From positions 104,006-168,005 of the forward strand of contig NZ_FQZO01000008.1 in assembly GCF_900142075.1 (NCBI RefSeq): a stretch of 64,000 nt of DNA, written 5' to 3'. Shown in pieces: positions 34,589 through 43,005 of this stretch (position 1 is the first letter of the stretch; every line of letters starts with the position of its first letter). The translations under genes were made by a program, and so were the position numbers. This DNA is from Clostridium amylolyticum. Lineage in GTDB: Bacteria > Bacillota > Clostridia > Clostridiales > Clostridiaceae. A model generated the notes under the pieces. That model was given only the letters and a program-made list of their open reading frames with translations. It had not been told where the DNA came from and did no database searches.

Positions 34589-37420
34589 GTGGATGCTATA
34601 GATAACAGGCGGCAGATTGTAAAAGAAGAACTGGAAAGAATGAGAAATTTAAACCTCATAACGGAAGAGGAATATAAAAAGGTCAATACTGCCCACGAGA
34701 GATACATCAAAAGATTAAAAGAAAAACCCATAGTTACAGCTATTCATCCTGCTTTAAATCAGAAAGTACCTGAACAGCAGATAAAGCCAATTCATCCTTC
34801 GCCAGATAAAGGGAAAGCGGCACAAATAAAAAATCCATTGCCTAAAGCAAAAAACCTTCCCCCAAGGAAAATAAAAACCCCTCAAGAGATAAGAGAAAGA
34901 AATATTACCTTGGTACTAATACTTGGAGTTATATTTATTTTGTTATCAGGACTTATTCTCGCTACAAGTAATTGGGATATGTTAAGTAATACACTTAAAA
35001 CAGCACTGATAACCTTGGTTTCCATATTGTTCTTTGGTATCAGCGTATTTTCCGAAAAGCGATTAAAAATCCACAAAACAGCCCTTGCCTTTTGGATTTT
35101 GGGAGGACTATTTTTTCCTGTAGCCATTTTATCCGCAGGGTATTTTCAGCTCTTTGGAAGCTGGCTCTCAATTTTTGGAGAGGGCAAATACTTACTTGGA
35201 GCCATAGGGGCTACCCTTTGTATTCCTGTGTATGCCTACAGTACCATTAAGTATAAAAGCAGGATATTCTCATGGTTATCCTTAGCCGCCTTAAGCATAG
35301 CTATAAGCTTTTTATTGGCCGCTCTTCATATATCAAGAGACGGGCATTATTTAACAATTGCAGTTTACAACGGTATACTTCTTTTAGCTTACAACAAAAT
35401 AAAGAGCAATAAAACAATACAGTTCTTTATAAAAGAAATCCTAATATTTACTCAAATAAATTTAGCCATAATTGCAGTGCTTATGATTAGATCTTTTAAT
35501 AAGCCGTCTATTTTAATATGCTTTGCCTATATTGTAATAGCTGCTAATTATATGTACCTTGCTTATTTAACGAAAAAGAAATTTCTTGGATATTTAGTAC
35601 CTCTATTTGTATTTTGTTCAGCTAATGAACTCTATAGTTTAATAGGAAAAACTCATTTACCATACCCCTACACTATGCATTTATTAATTGTTTCAATTTT
35701 TATGTTTATAGTTATGTATTATTTCAATAGATGGAAGTATACAGAGCTTGCAAGAAGTGGAAGTGGAATAATCTCCTTAATATTAATGCCGGCAGCATCA
35801 TTAATGGCTGTCTTTAAGAATACATGGGGTATAGCATCTATGGCAATGCTTATATATGGAGTAATGCTCTATATGGTATCAGTAAGAATTAAGCAAGCTC
35901 CTTTCAAAATACTTATCAGGGTAATAATTCCTTTTACCTGGTACATGGGTTTACTAGAGATATATGGAAAAATTAATCAATATACAGCCGCTCATCAGAT
36001 ACCATGGTATGACATAAAACTTCACTTTGGAGCAGTTGCTCTTACACTATTTGCACTAAGCATTTTGGCGAGATGGATAAAAAAAGATCTGGAGAAATAT
36101 CTATTGTATTTTTCACATCTGATACTTCCACTAACCATATTATTACTTTATGGAGAATACAAAGATAATCCTCTGTTATTTATAATTCCAAGCTGCATCT
36201 ATCTTTATAGTTTGTCTATAAGCAAATATGAATGGGAGAGGAGGTTTCATCTATATGCAGCCCTGTTCATGGGAACTTTTACCCTATACTCCTTGGGATT
36301 GCTATTAAAAGTAAAAGATATTTACCATGTATATGTAATGTTTATTTCAAGCATATTAATAGGGGCATTATGGCTGATTTTAAAGGGTGCTTGGAAAAGG
36401 AGAATACTCCACTACTTAATAGTATTTTCACTTGCAGGCATAATAATTATTAATAATAACAAGGTATTGGGCATTACAGAATTCCTTGTGACTATTATCT
36501 ATACAGCGCTTATACTTTATCTTCTCCATAAATCATCCTTAGATAAACTGGACTTTCTGCCTTTATCAGCCTTATATTTTTCCATAATGAAGTTTAGTTT
36601 AAAATTTGAGAATTTGGGGTCAGTAGTGGTTTTAATATCTCTAGGATTATTTATAATTGCAAAAATACTAGGTGAGTATTTATATGATAATTTATATAGC
36701 TATAAAAAGGATGAGAAAAATCACTGGTCAGTGAAAATAGACTGGTATTCATTATTTGCCCTCTTTATAGTTAAAATTGCAGCAGGGCCAGCGATATACG
36801 GCTCTTCCTTATGGGTACTCCTAATACCTGGGCTTATGCTCACTTTTTGGATGTTCTCACAAGTAAAAAGGACTAATGGTATAATCAGCAGGTGGGTTTT
36901 AACAGCAGCATACCTTTGCATATTGTATCCTTACTATACCATTACCAGTAATATTAAAATTCCACAAATAATAATAAGAGAATTAAATCTACTGCCCCTG
37001 CTTTTAGTATTTTGGGCTGTGTATAAGTTTGTGTGGAATGATAAAGAAAAGGTTATGCGAAAAATAGAGATGGTTTTACTGATATTTATTGCCTTGGCTC
37101 TATTTTTAGATATTATCTTTTATGATGCTGTAGCTGATGTTATAATACTTGGAACACTATCCTTAATATCTTTAATTGCTGGTATACAGTATAAAATTAA
37201 AGCATATTTTATTGTGGGATCAGCGACCTTGATTTTAAACGTGGGTTTTGAAACAAGGAATTTCTGGGGTAACCTGCCATGGTGGACATACCTTTTACTT
37301 GCGGGTATAATCCTCATAGGCTATGCCAGCTCCAAGGAAATTCAAAAAGGAGACAATAATAAAAAATCTATAAAAATCAATAAAGAGGCCCTAAAGAAAA
37401 CTTTTAAAGATTGGAAATAA
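34589..37420 (+). CDS. Very large polytopic membrane protein (DUF2157/SCO7613-like)
   Basis: About 943 residues. A soluble N-terminal part (to about 105) is followed by more than twenty hydrophobic helices and a basic tail. The segment VLILGVIFILLSGLILATSN with the following FFGISVFSEKRL resembles DUF2157-type membrane proteins and related SCO7613-like proteins. The frame opens at TTG 34553; AAGGAAG lies 8 nt before a GTG at 34589 (VDAIDNRRQI), which is preferred. Transport or sensing is possible but not shown. Confidence 0.75.
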   Translation: MDAIDNRRQIVKEELERMRNLNLITEEEYKKVNTAHERYIKRLKEKPIVTAIHPALNQKVPEQQIKPIHPSPDKGKAAQIKNPLPKAKNLPPRKIKTPQEIRERNITLVLILGVIFILLSGLILATSNWDMLSNTLKTALITLVSILFFGISVFSEKRLKIHKTALAFWILGGLFFPVAILSAGYFQLFGSWLSIFGEGKYLLGAIGATLCIPVYAYSTIKYKSRIFSWLSLAALSIAISFLLAALHISRDGHYLTIAVYNGILLLAYNKIKSNKTIQFFIKEILIFTQINLAIIAVLMIRSFNKPSILICFAYIVIAANYMYLAYLTKKKFLGYLVPLFVFCSANELYSLIGKTHLPYPYTMHLLIVSIFMFIVMYYFNRWKYTELARSGSGIISLILMPAASLMAVFKNTWGIASMAMLIYGVMLYMVSVRIKQAPFKILIRVIIPFTWYMGLLEIYGKINQYTAAHQIPWYDIKLHFGAVALTLFALSILARWIKKDLEKYLLYFSHLILPLTILLLYGEYKDNPLLFIIPSCIYLYSLSISKYEWERRFHLYAALFMGTFTLYSLGLLLKVKDIYHVYVMFISSILIGALWLILKGAWKRRILHYLIVFSLAGIIIINNNKVLGITEFLVTIIYTALILYLLHKSSLDKLDFLPLSALYFSIMKFSLKFENLGSVVVLISLGLFIIAKILGEYLYDNLYSYKKDEKNHWSVKIDWYSLFALFIVKIAAGPAIYGSSLWVLLIPGLMLTFWMFSQVKRTNGIISRWVLTAAYLCILYPYYTITSNIKIPQIIIRELNLLPLLLVFWAVYKFVWNDKEKVMRKIEMVLLIFIALALFLDIIFYDAVADVIILGTLSLISLIAGIQYKIKAYFIVGSATLILNVGFETRNFWGNLPWWTYLLLAGIILIGYASSKEIQKGDNNKKSIKINKEALKKTFKDWK

Positions 37421-37519
37421 GAAAAAGATAAGGTAATACTTCTTGATACAAAAGCCCTGGGATATTATACATATATCCAGGGCTTCAACCATCAATGCTA
37501 TAAATGGCTATCAACCATT

Positions 37520-38410
37520 CTATTTTTCTTTCCACAAAGTAAACGTTGAAAATGGGCGAAATCCAATGCTATAGTAGAACTGCTGCCGAGAACCTACCAA
37601 AGCCTTCCTTGCTCCAAGTTCTCCCACACGCCTAATTCCCTCCAAGACTGCCGCCTTTCCTAAACCCATCTTGCGGTAATCTGGATCAGTAGCTACAGGC
37701 TCAACTACTGCAAAGCCTGCATCTTTGTCATACCACATACCACAATAAGAAACGAAGTTACCATCTGGTGCAACCACAGCCACCTTTAGGTTTAAGTCCA
37801 CATTGGGTCGGATCAGCGATTTCTTTGCTTCCTGCTCTTCTTCTTCAGAAAACTTTAGTTCTCCCTCACCATTCAATTCATGATTAAATCCCTTCCATAA
37901 AACACGACTATATTGATATAGGTCAAAGGTTTCCTTCATGGTAGTTATATGAAATCCCTCTGGCAAATGGTAGGCTGTGGACGTTTTATCCAAATAAAAA
38001 AACGAATCGGATTCTTTATCCTGTGTAGCAGCAAAACCAAGTTCAGCTGCAATATCCTGAAATTCCAAATCAGCATCTCTTATAATGACACCAAATTTCC
38101 CATCCTTTGATAAATTATCTTTGGCATACAGTAATATTTCTTTTTTCAAGTATGTATATTCTGGTAAGGTTAAGCAAAAAGCTGTACCAAGCTGACAATC
38201 AAAAGTTGCAATTCCTACAACTACCCCTTCATCCTCCCACAGGCCGATTCTGCCAACTGCAGCTTTATCCAAATAACTATGAGTTGTCATCCAATCCCAC
38301 CTAGTGTATTCAAATTCTGCATACCCCAATTTTATAAAGAATGTTCTCACCTTATGATAATCTTCTGTAATACCTGGTTGTTTTGTATAATTTCTAAACA
38401 GTATTGACAT
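37520..38410 (-). CDS. GNAT-family N-acetyltransferase (tandem GNAT type)
   Basis: About 296 residues. The C-terminal domain has the CoA motif ATDPDYRKMGLGKAAVLEGI; the N-terminal half looks like a degenerate second GNAT domain. GGGAGGG lies 6 nt before the ATG at 38410; the frame start at 38425 would overlap this SD. First gene of the accessory stretch. Confidence 0.85.
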   Translation of the reverse strand: MSILFRNYTKQPGITEDYHKVRTFFIKLGYAEFEYTRWDWMTTHSYLDKAAVGRIGLWEDEGVVVGIATFDCQLGTAFCLTLPEYTYLKKEILLYAKDNLSKDGKFGVIIRDADLEFQDIAAELGFAATQDKESDSFFYLDKTSTAYHLPEGFHITTMKETFDLYQYSRVLWKGFNHELNGEGELKFSEEEEQEAKKSLIRPNVDLNLKVAVVAPDGNFVSYCGMWYDKDAGFAVVEPVATDPDYRKMGLGKAAVLEGIRRVGELGARKALVGSRQQFYYSIGFRPFSTFTLWKEK

Positions 38411-38654
38411 CTGTATCCCTCCCATAAATATTTTTTATATATCAACCATGGTAATTTTATTTATATAGCCTTGTACATTTACTTACGATATTCAATGATA
38501 ATAATTCCTAATATTATACTGATATGAAGTATTTCATAAGGAAATTTATCCGCTTCTATTTATGTTCATAATAATTGAGCTTATTATTATTCTTGATTAA
38601 TTCAAGAGTGTTTTTTTCAAATCCCATATCAACATTCAATAAATAAAGCTGTCC

Positions 38655-38689
38655 GTTTATATTACTCAACCTTAAAGTGGAATTTATAA
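38655..38689. repeat. Direct repeat flanking clbS-like gene, copy 1
   Basis: About 34 nt containing TTTATATTACTCAACCTTA, matched by the copy at 39241-39274. The two copies bracket the ClbS/DfsB-like gene at 38699-39214. Confidence 0.65.
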
Positions 38690-38698
38690 TTGAGATTT

Positions 38699-39214
38699 TT
38701 ATCTTTGTTGCAACTTTTTCCACTTTCGTATTTTTGTTCTAAAGGATTTGAACGGTGCAACAGTATTGATGTGAATCCACTTCCATATTGCCCAATTAGA
38801 GGGAGTTGATGATGACCACTTTCTTCCCCCTTGCTGAAACAATTCCGCATCTGTATAACTATTAATTAATTCAATAATTTGCTGTTCTGCCTTTATAAAC
38901 ATAGGACATAACTCTTTGAGAGTATATCCCTCATATTGTTTATAAAAACTTTCATATAAGCCACCAAGATTATTCCATTTATAGTCTGGAGTTGGCGTAA
39001 TGACAATATGTCCTTGCTGTTCTTGCTTCTCCCAATAAAGAATGAGATTCATCCACCCTAACTGATAAGCAATCATTTGAGCAGGTGTTCTGTCAACTCC
39101 ATCAATTAACCTATCTTTATCTTTTTCATTAATATCATTAAATTCTTCCATGAATAATTTTGCACAATTTGAAATTTCTAAAATCAATTCTTGTCTATTT
39201 TGATATTTTGCCAA
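38699..39214 (-). CDS. ClbS/DfsB-family four-helix bundle protein
   Basis: 171 residues. Pattern of the ClbS/DfsB (DUF1706) family: LILEISNCAKLFMEEF, DRTPAQMIAYQLGWMNLILYW, PDYKWNNLGGLYESFY and NWAIWKWIHINTVAPFKSFRTKIRKW. ClbS is a colibactin self-protection hydrolase; other members are of unknown role. The gene lies alone between two direct repeats, which suggests a small moved or copied unit. Confidence 0.85.
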   Translation of the reverse strand: MAKYQNRQELILEISNCAKLFMEEFNDINEKDKDRLIDGVDRTPAQMIAYQLGWMNLILYWEKQEQQGHIVITPTPDYKWNNLGGLYESFYKQYEGYTLKELCPMFIKAEQQIIELINSYTDAELFQQGGRKWSSSTPSNWAIWKWIHINTVAPFKSFRTKIRKWKKLQQR

Positions 39215-39240
39215 TTTACCCCCCCACTTTTAATTTACTA

Positions 39241-39274
39241 TTTATATTACTCAACCTTAGATTGGAACTTATAA
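39241..39274. repeat. Direct repeat flanking clbS-like gene, copy 2
   Basis: Second copy of the 38655-38689 repeat, sharing TTTATATTACTCAACCTTA and then TGGAA.TTATAA with a few mismatches. Confidence 0.65.
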
Positions 39275-39310
39275 GTGTATTCGTATTATTAATTACCAGC
39301 CATAGTTAAT

Positions 39311-39730
39311 TTATTTTTGATAGAAGCCTACTTTATGGAATTTATACCATTCATTAATCTTATTTGCAGGTTTAGCATTTAAATATAACATAATTTCTTT
39401 AGCAAATTCTAATGTTGCTGTTCCATTTGCAGTAATAACATTATCATCACTTACTGCTTGTTTCTCAATATAATTTTTCTCGCCCTTATAATTATGCGCC
39501 ATAGACTTCAAAAACTCTAATGTATTACTTGAATGTTTTCTATTATCTAAATAACCATTTTCACCCATAAAAAAAGTTGCGCCGCAAATCGCTGATACTG
39601 GAATATTATTCTCAAATGCATAATCAACTATAGGCTTAATGTCATTGTTTTTCTCTTACATCCATGCATTATCACCAATTAGTAACAACATTTCAAATTT
39701 CTTAATGAATGTAAGTATTTCTTTTTTCAT
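39311..39730 (-). pseudogene. DJ-1/PfpI-family gene with internal deletion and premature stop
   Basis: The frame starts at ATG 39730 (AAAGGATG upstream) as MKKEILTFIKKFEMLLLIGD, then meets an in-frame TAA at 39656-39658 and continues in the same frame as EKNNDIKPIVDYAFENN, AICGATFFMG and GENGYLDNRKHSSNTLEFLK to 39311. The nucleophile-elbow cysteine (AICGAT) is retained, but about 60 residues expected between strand 1 and FEMLLLIG are missing. The ATG inside, at 39568, only opens the 85-residue tail. Confidence 0.8.
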
Positions 39731-39765
39731 TATTCAACACATCCTTTCTCAGATATTATATATAA

Positions 39766-39817
39766 AAAAAGATGACACCTATGTGTCACATTTATAAATT
39801 TCGCTCATCTTTTTTAT
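39766..39817. terminator. Compound hairpin
   Basis: AAAAAAAGATG faces CATCTTTTTT and encloses TGACAC-CTA-TGTGTCA-type pairing. It could terminate transcription in either direction. Confidence 0.6.
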
Positions 39818-40025
39818 TATAATTGTTTCTGTATTAACCAGTATATTTGTATTCCTAATAATCTATCAATTTTCATAGTAGCACCTTTTCTATATCAATT
39901 ATTTAGTTAAAATTAAGTTGGAATTTGTACATAAGTAATAGATAATAACTAAGAAGTAATAGTTGTGGTGAAAATTCGGCCTTGCTGAATTTCTTCATTA
40001 ACTCTTACTTTTTACCTATTAGTTC

Positions 40026-40523
40026 TTACCTAAATAAAGATATAATATAGACTATCCCACCTGATAATAATGCAACAACAGTACCAATTATAGTTCCTAT
40101 AAAAGCCCCTCTTATATGATGCCATGGATTTCTATATTCTTTATCCATATCCTCAGTTCCAGGTATCCTTGTTTTTTTACTGTGGCAAAAAAAAACAATA
40201 TCTAAAACTATCATATCGTAAATATTCACCACAAAAAATAATATGAACACGTGGAAATATGCAGATGTAAAGTTTTTTGCACCAGAGAAATATGCCACAA
40301 CAGCAAGTACAATTGCAAAAATCAATACTGCAATTAATTTAATTGATAAATGTCTTTTTTCCTCTGCTTGTACAACATCTTTATACTGTGGCAAATTTTC
40401 TACTCTTTCTCTAATTTCTTTAGGGTAAGACATAATATGCTTAATCGGTTCTTTATAGAGAGAAGGTAATATAATTAGCGTAAATACTGCACATGCAATA
40501 ACGCATTCTACAAATAAAATCAT
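40026..40523 (-). CDS. Hypothetical membrane protein
   Basis: 165 residues with four membrane segments: one N-terminal (VECVIACAVFTLIILPSL), two central and one C-terminal (GAFIGTIIGTVVALLSGGIVYII). A conserved-looking polar stretch (DMDKEYRNPWHHIRGA) precedes the last helix. AAGGAG before the ATG. Family not recognised. Confidence 0.65.
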   Translation of the reverse strand: MILFVECVIACAVFTLIILPSLYKEPIKHIMSYPKEIRERVENLPQYKDVVQAEEKRHLSIKLIAVLIFAIVLAVVAYFSGAKNFTSAYFHVFILFFVVNIYDMIVLDIVFFCHSKKTRIPGTEDMDKEYRNPWHHIRGAFIGTIIGTVVALLSGGIVYIISLFR

Positions 40524-40750
40524 TCTTTCATCTCCTTACGAAAGATATTGTCAAATTACTATTTGTCTATTACTGAAGTTTCTTCATAATTTCATTATAA
40601 CATATTTTGTAAGTATAATATTACTTATGATACGGTTCAACATTCCTAATTCTAATAACTTTATATAACTAAGCTATTACATTATGCTGTTGTATCCTGG
40701 TGTTTGTGTACTCTGTTTTTGTTTATCTTATTTCTAATACATCATTGACA

Positions 40751-40797
40751 AATATATCGCGTGGTGATATATTAAATATATCACCACGCGATATATT
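40751..40797. promoter_or_regulatory. Nested double operator of the PadR regulator
   Basis: A perfect inverted repeat with 22-bp arms and a TAA centre. Each arm is itself a dyad, ATATATC-N7-GATATAT, so two regulator dimers could bind side by side. It ends at the SD (GGAGG, 40798-40802) of the PadR gene, an ideal place for autorepression. Confidence 0.75.
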
Positions 40798-40811
40798 GGA
40801 GGTTGATATGT

Positions 40812-41123
40812 TTGGATAACAATACCCCTTTAACAGAAGCCATATTTTATATCTTATTGGCTGTACGTACACCGAACCATGGATATGGGATTATTCAAGA
40901 TGTAAGTGAAATGACAGATGGAAGGGTAACCTTAGGTCCAGGAACCTTATATGGAGCTATTAATTCAATGGTTACAAAAGGATGGATAAGCTTGTATAGT
41001 GAAGACAAGGAATCTAGAAAGAAAAAGGAGTACCTAATTACAAATACGGGAAAAGAAGTGTTTCAAAATGAAGTAAAAAGGTTAAATGAGCTTATAAAAA
41101 ATTCAACAAAGATGAATGATTAA
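40812..41123 (+). CDS. PadR-family transcriptional regulator
   Basis: About 103 residues, the short PadR type. Winged helix: LTEAIFYILLAVRTPNHGYGI, LGPGTLYGAINSMVTKGWI and SRKKKEYLITNTGKEV. GGAGG at 40798-40802 is 9 nt before a TTG at 40812 and only 1 nt before the first TTG in frame at 40803, so 40812 is the likely start. It is followed after 14 nt by a DUF2812 gene, a very common pairing. Confidence 0.88.
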   Translation: MDNNTPLTEAIFYILLAVRTPNHGYGIIQDVSEMTDGRVTLGPGTLYGAINSMVTKGWISLYSEDKESRKKKEYLITNTGKEVFQNEVKRLNELIKNSTKMND

Positions 41124-41137
41124 GGGGATGTAAGTGT

Positions 41138-41656
41138 ATGTTAAAATTCAAGCTACATTATGACAAAGACGTAGAAGAAGATTGGCTGAAGAAAATGTGT
41201 TTAGATGGATGGGCATTTAAAAAATTCTTTCTTGGATTTTATACTTTTGAAAAATGTGAACCCGGTGAATTCAATTATCAAATAGACTTGCTTGATAACT
41301 GGAATGGTAAAAAAGATGATTATTCTGCTTTCATGGAAGATACAGGAGTAAAGGTAATAGATCAATGGTGGAGATGGGTATATTTAAGAAAAAGAGCATC
41401 AGAGGGCACCTTTGAAATGTATACAGATGTAGACTCAAAAATCACGCATTATACTAAGATTAAGAATTTTTTCAAAGTAGCTTTGGTTATAGAAATCCTT
41501 TGCTTCTTTATGGAACTGCTAGCAGCAATTAATACAGGTCACTATATTTTTGGAATATTCGCCGCTTTACTTGCAGTAATATCCTTAGCTATCTTAGAGA
41601 TAATTTGGAAATGCAATTGGAGAATTGAACAATATAAGCGTGATAAAGATATGTAG
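41138..41656 (+). CDS. DUF2812 membrane protein
   Basis: 172 residues. An N-terminal soluble domain (EDWLKKMCLDGWAFKKF, GEFNYQIDLL) and two C-terminal membrane helices, the DUF2812 arrangement. Always found with PadR regulators; role unknown, perhaps envelope-stress signalling. Ends before a terminator. Confidence 0.88.
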   Translation: MLKFKLHYDKDVEEDWLKKMCLDGWAFKKFFLGFYTFEKCEPGEFNYQIDLLDNWNGKKDDYSAFMEDTGVKVIDQWWRWVYLRKRASEGTFEMYTDVDSKITHYTKIKNFFKVALVIEILCFFMELLAAINTGHYIFGIFAALLAVISLAILEIIWKCNWRIEQYKRDKDM

Positions 41657-41710
41657 CAGAATAACAAGAAATTCTATAAAAATTAACATTATGATATTAG
41701 AAAAGAATTT

Positions 41711-41761
41711 GAGGGGAATATCCATAGGTTTATGTAAACAAATCTATGGATATCCCCCTTA
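41711..41761 (+). terminator. Terminator of PadR/DUF2812
   Basis: GGGGAATATCCATAG pairs with CTATGGATATCCCCC around a 15-nt loop, followed by a short T stretch. Confidence 0.7.
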
Positions 41762-41856
41762 ATTTTAAAACCAACCTTTTAGCATAGAGTTGTAACAATT
41801 TTAGTGGTTCAAATCTCATTACTCAGTGCATGTTTTATTCTATTAAACCGCCTTCT

Positions 41857-42020
41857 TCATATGACAACTTTAAATACTGTGGGGTCATATAGTATACTGC
41901 TATATTTACACTCCACTATATTATCAAAATCTCCATTTTTAATGTTAAATCCTTCTATAAATCTATCTGCAACTGCTGCAATTGGTTCTGAATGAAATAC
42001 ATCTGTATAATTAAATTATC
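41857..42020 (-). pseudogene. Unrecognised coding remnant
   Basis: On the minus strand an open stretch of about 53 codons reads like protein (EPIAAVADRFIEGFNIKNGD, then NIVECKYSSILYDP) up to a TGA at 41857-41859. There is no start codon with an SD and the frame is closed upstream by TAA. Probably a leftover of a lost gene; I do not recognise it. Confidence 0.35.
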
Positions 42021-42049
42021 GATGTGTAAAATAGTATGCATCTATTGAC

Positions 42050-42100
42050 AAAATGTAACCTATTGATTACAATATAAAAGTAATCAATAGGTTACATTTT
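42050..42100. promoter_or_regulatory. Long palindrome over the XRE-gene promoter
   Basis: Perfect 21-bp arms around a 9-nt AATATAAAA loop. Within the first arm TGTAA (42054-42058) and TTACA (42067-42071) form a smaller dyad, nearly repeated in the second arm. The palindrome ends just before the SD AAGGAGG of the small regulator, so autoregulation is likely. Confidence 0.7.
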
Positions 42101-42117
42101 GATAAGGAGGCATTACA

Positions 42118-42330
42118 TTGATACAGAATCGAATTAAGGTTTTGAGGGCAGAGCGTGATTGGACGCAAGCTGATTTAGCTGAAAAGGCAGGTATTTCCCG
42201 CCAAGCAGTTATATCAATCGAGAAGTATAAATATACTCCCTCATTGGAATTAGCTTTCACAATTGCAGAAGTTTTTAATGTTTCAATCAATGAAGTTTTT
42301 CAACACAAGGGGGGTAAAAACCATGAATGA
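42118..42330 (+). CDS. Small XRE-family regulator
   Basis: 70 residues from a TTG start with AAGGAGG 9 nt upstream. Helix-turn-helix: RDWTQADLAEKAGISRQAVISIEKYKYTPSLELAFTIAEVF, a YgzD/DUF-type compact repressor. Its stop overlaps the start of the membrane protein gene by 8 nt, so the two are coupled. Confidence 0.9.
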   Translation: MIQNRIKVLRAERDWTQADLAEKAGISRQAVISIEKYKYTPSLELAFTIAEVFNVSINEVFQHKGGKNHE

Positions 42331-42646
42331 ACAAACTTTTATTTTATTTTTCCTTATTGTATTTACTGGCATTACTCTTTTTCTTTATCTGTGGAAAGCT
42401 AAAAAGGAAATCGAATACAAAAAAGATGAACGCTGGCAGATGATCCAGAACAAAGCCAATAATGCGGCGAATTATTCAAACCATATCTTGATAGTATTAT
42501 TAGTTGTTGGAGACGCGATCTTGACATTTTCTGATATTCAAATAACCCTTACTTTGAATCGCGTTTTAATTTATGGCGTACTTTTCATCGGTTTACGCAA
42601 TGCGATAGAATTATTTGCATTAATATATTTCGATAAACGATTGTAA
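42323..42646 (+). CDS. Membrane protein coupled to the XRE regulator
   Basis: 107 residues from the ATG at 42323 (AAGGGGGG upstream). Three membrane segments: ILFFLIVFTGITLFLYLW, HILIVLLVVGDAILTF and LIYGVLFIGLRNAIELFALI. A charged stretch (KDERWQMIQNKAN) lies between the first two. The arrangement small XRE plus membrane protein recurs in Firmicutes; molecular role unknown. Confidence 0.8.
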   Translation: MNEQTFILFFLIVFTGITLFLYLWKAKKEIEYKKDERWQMIQNKANNAANYSNHILIVLLVVGDAILTFSDIQITLTLNRVLIYGVLFIGLRNAIELFALIYFDKRL

Positions 42647-42688
42647 CTGTTGAAACCAAATAGAATATAGTTAATCTTCGATTTCTTA

Positions 42689-42892
42689 TTATCTTGCACA
42701 AGTCAGTTTTTTCTCATAATTACTTAAGTCAGGGAATTCATTTTTTTTGCAATCATCTAAAACTTCTTTAATGTTATAGGGAACCTTATGATTTTCATAA
42801 GAAATAATATTTTCATTTATATCTATAATTCTATAAATATCCTGAATACAAACATTCCAATGTAAGTAAAAGACAGCAATAATACAATCCAA
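42689..42892 (-). pseudogene. Unrecognised 3' gene fragment
   Basis: A minus-strand frame ends in a natural-looking sequence (IYRIIDINENIISYENHKVP, then IKEVLDDCKKNEFPDLSNYE). Its 5' end runs into the hairpin at 42869-42908 and has no SD, so it is more likely a truncated tail than a gene. Confidence 0.35.
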
Positions 42893-42908
42893 TATTACTG
42901 CTGTCTTT
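42869..42908. repeat. Hairpin repeat, copy 1
   Basis: AAAGACAGCA pairs with TGCTGTCTTT. The same core, GACAGCAATAATAC...ATTACTGCTGTC, recurs at 50621-50667. Confidence 0.65.
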
Positions 42909-43005
42909 ATACTATAATTTATTTGATGAGATTATGGCAGCTTTACACAATCTTGATTGTACAATAAAAACTACAAAGGATGTATGTTTTATAGCACTCA
43001 TTCTA

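Noticed and set aside
38560..38660. A minus-strand protein-like tail (about 33 codons) after the ClbS-like gene
   Set aside because: Low-complexity Asn/Lys sequence with no start; cannot be separated from chance.
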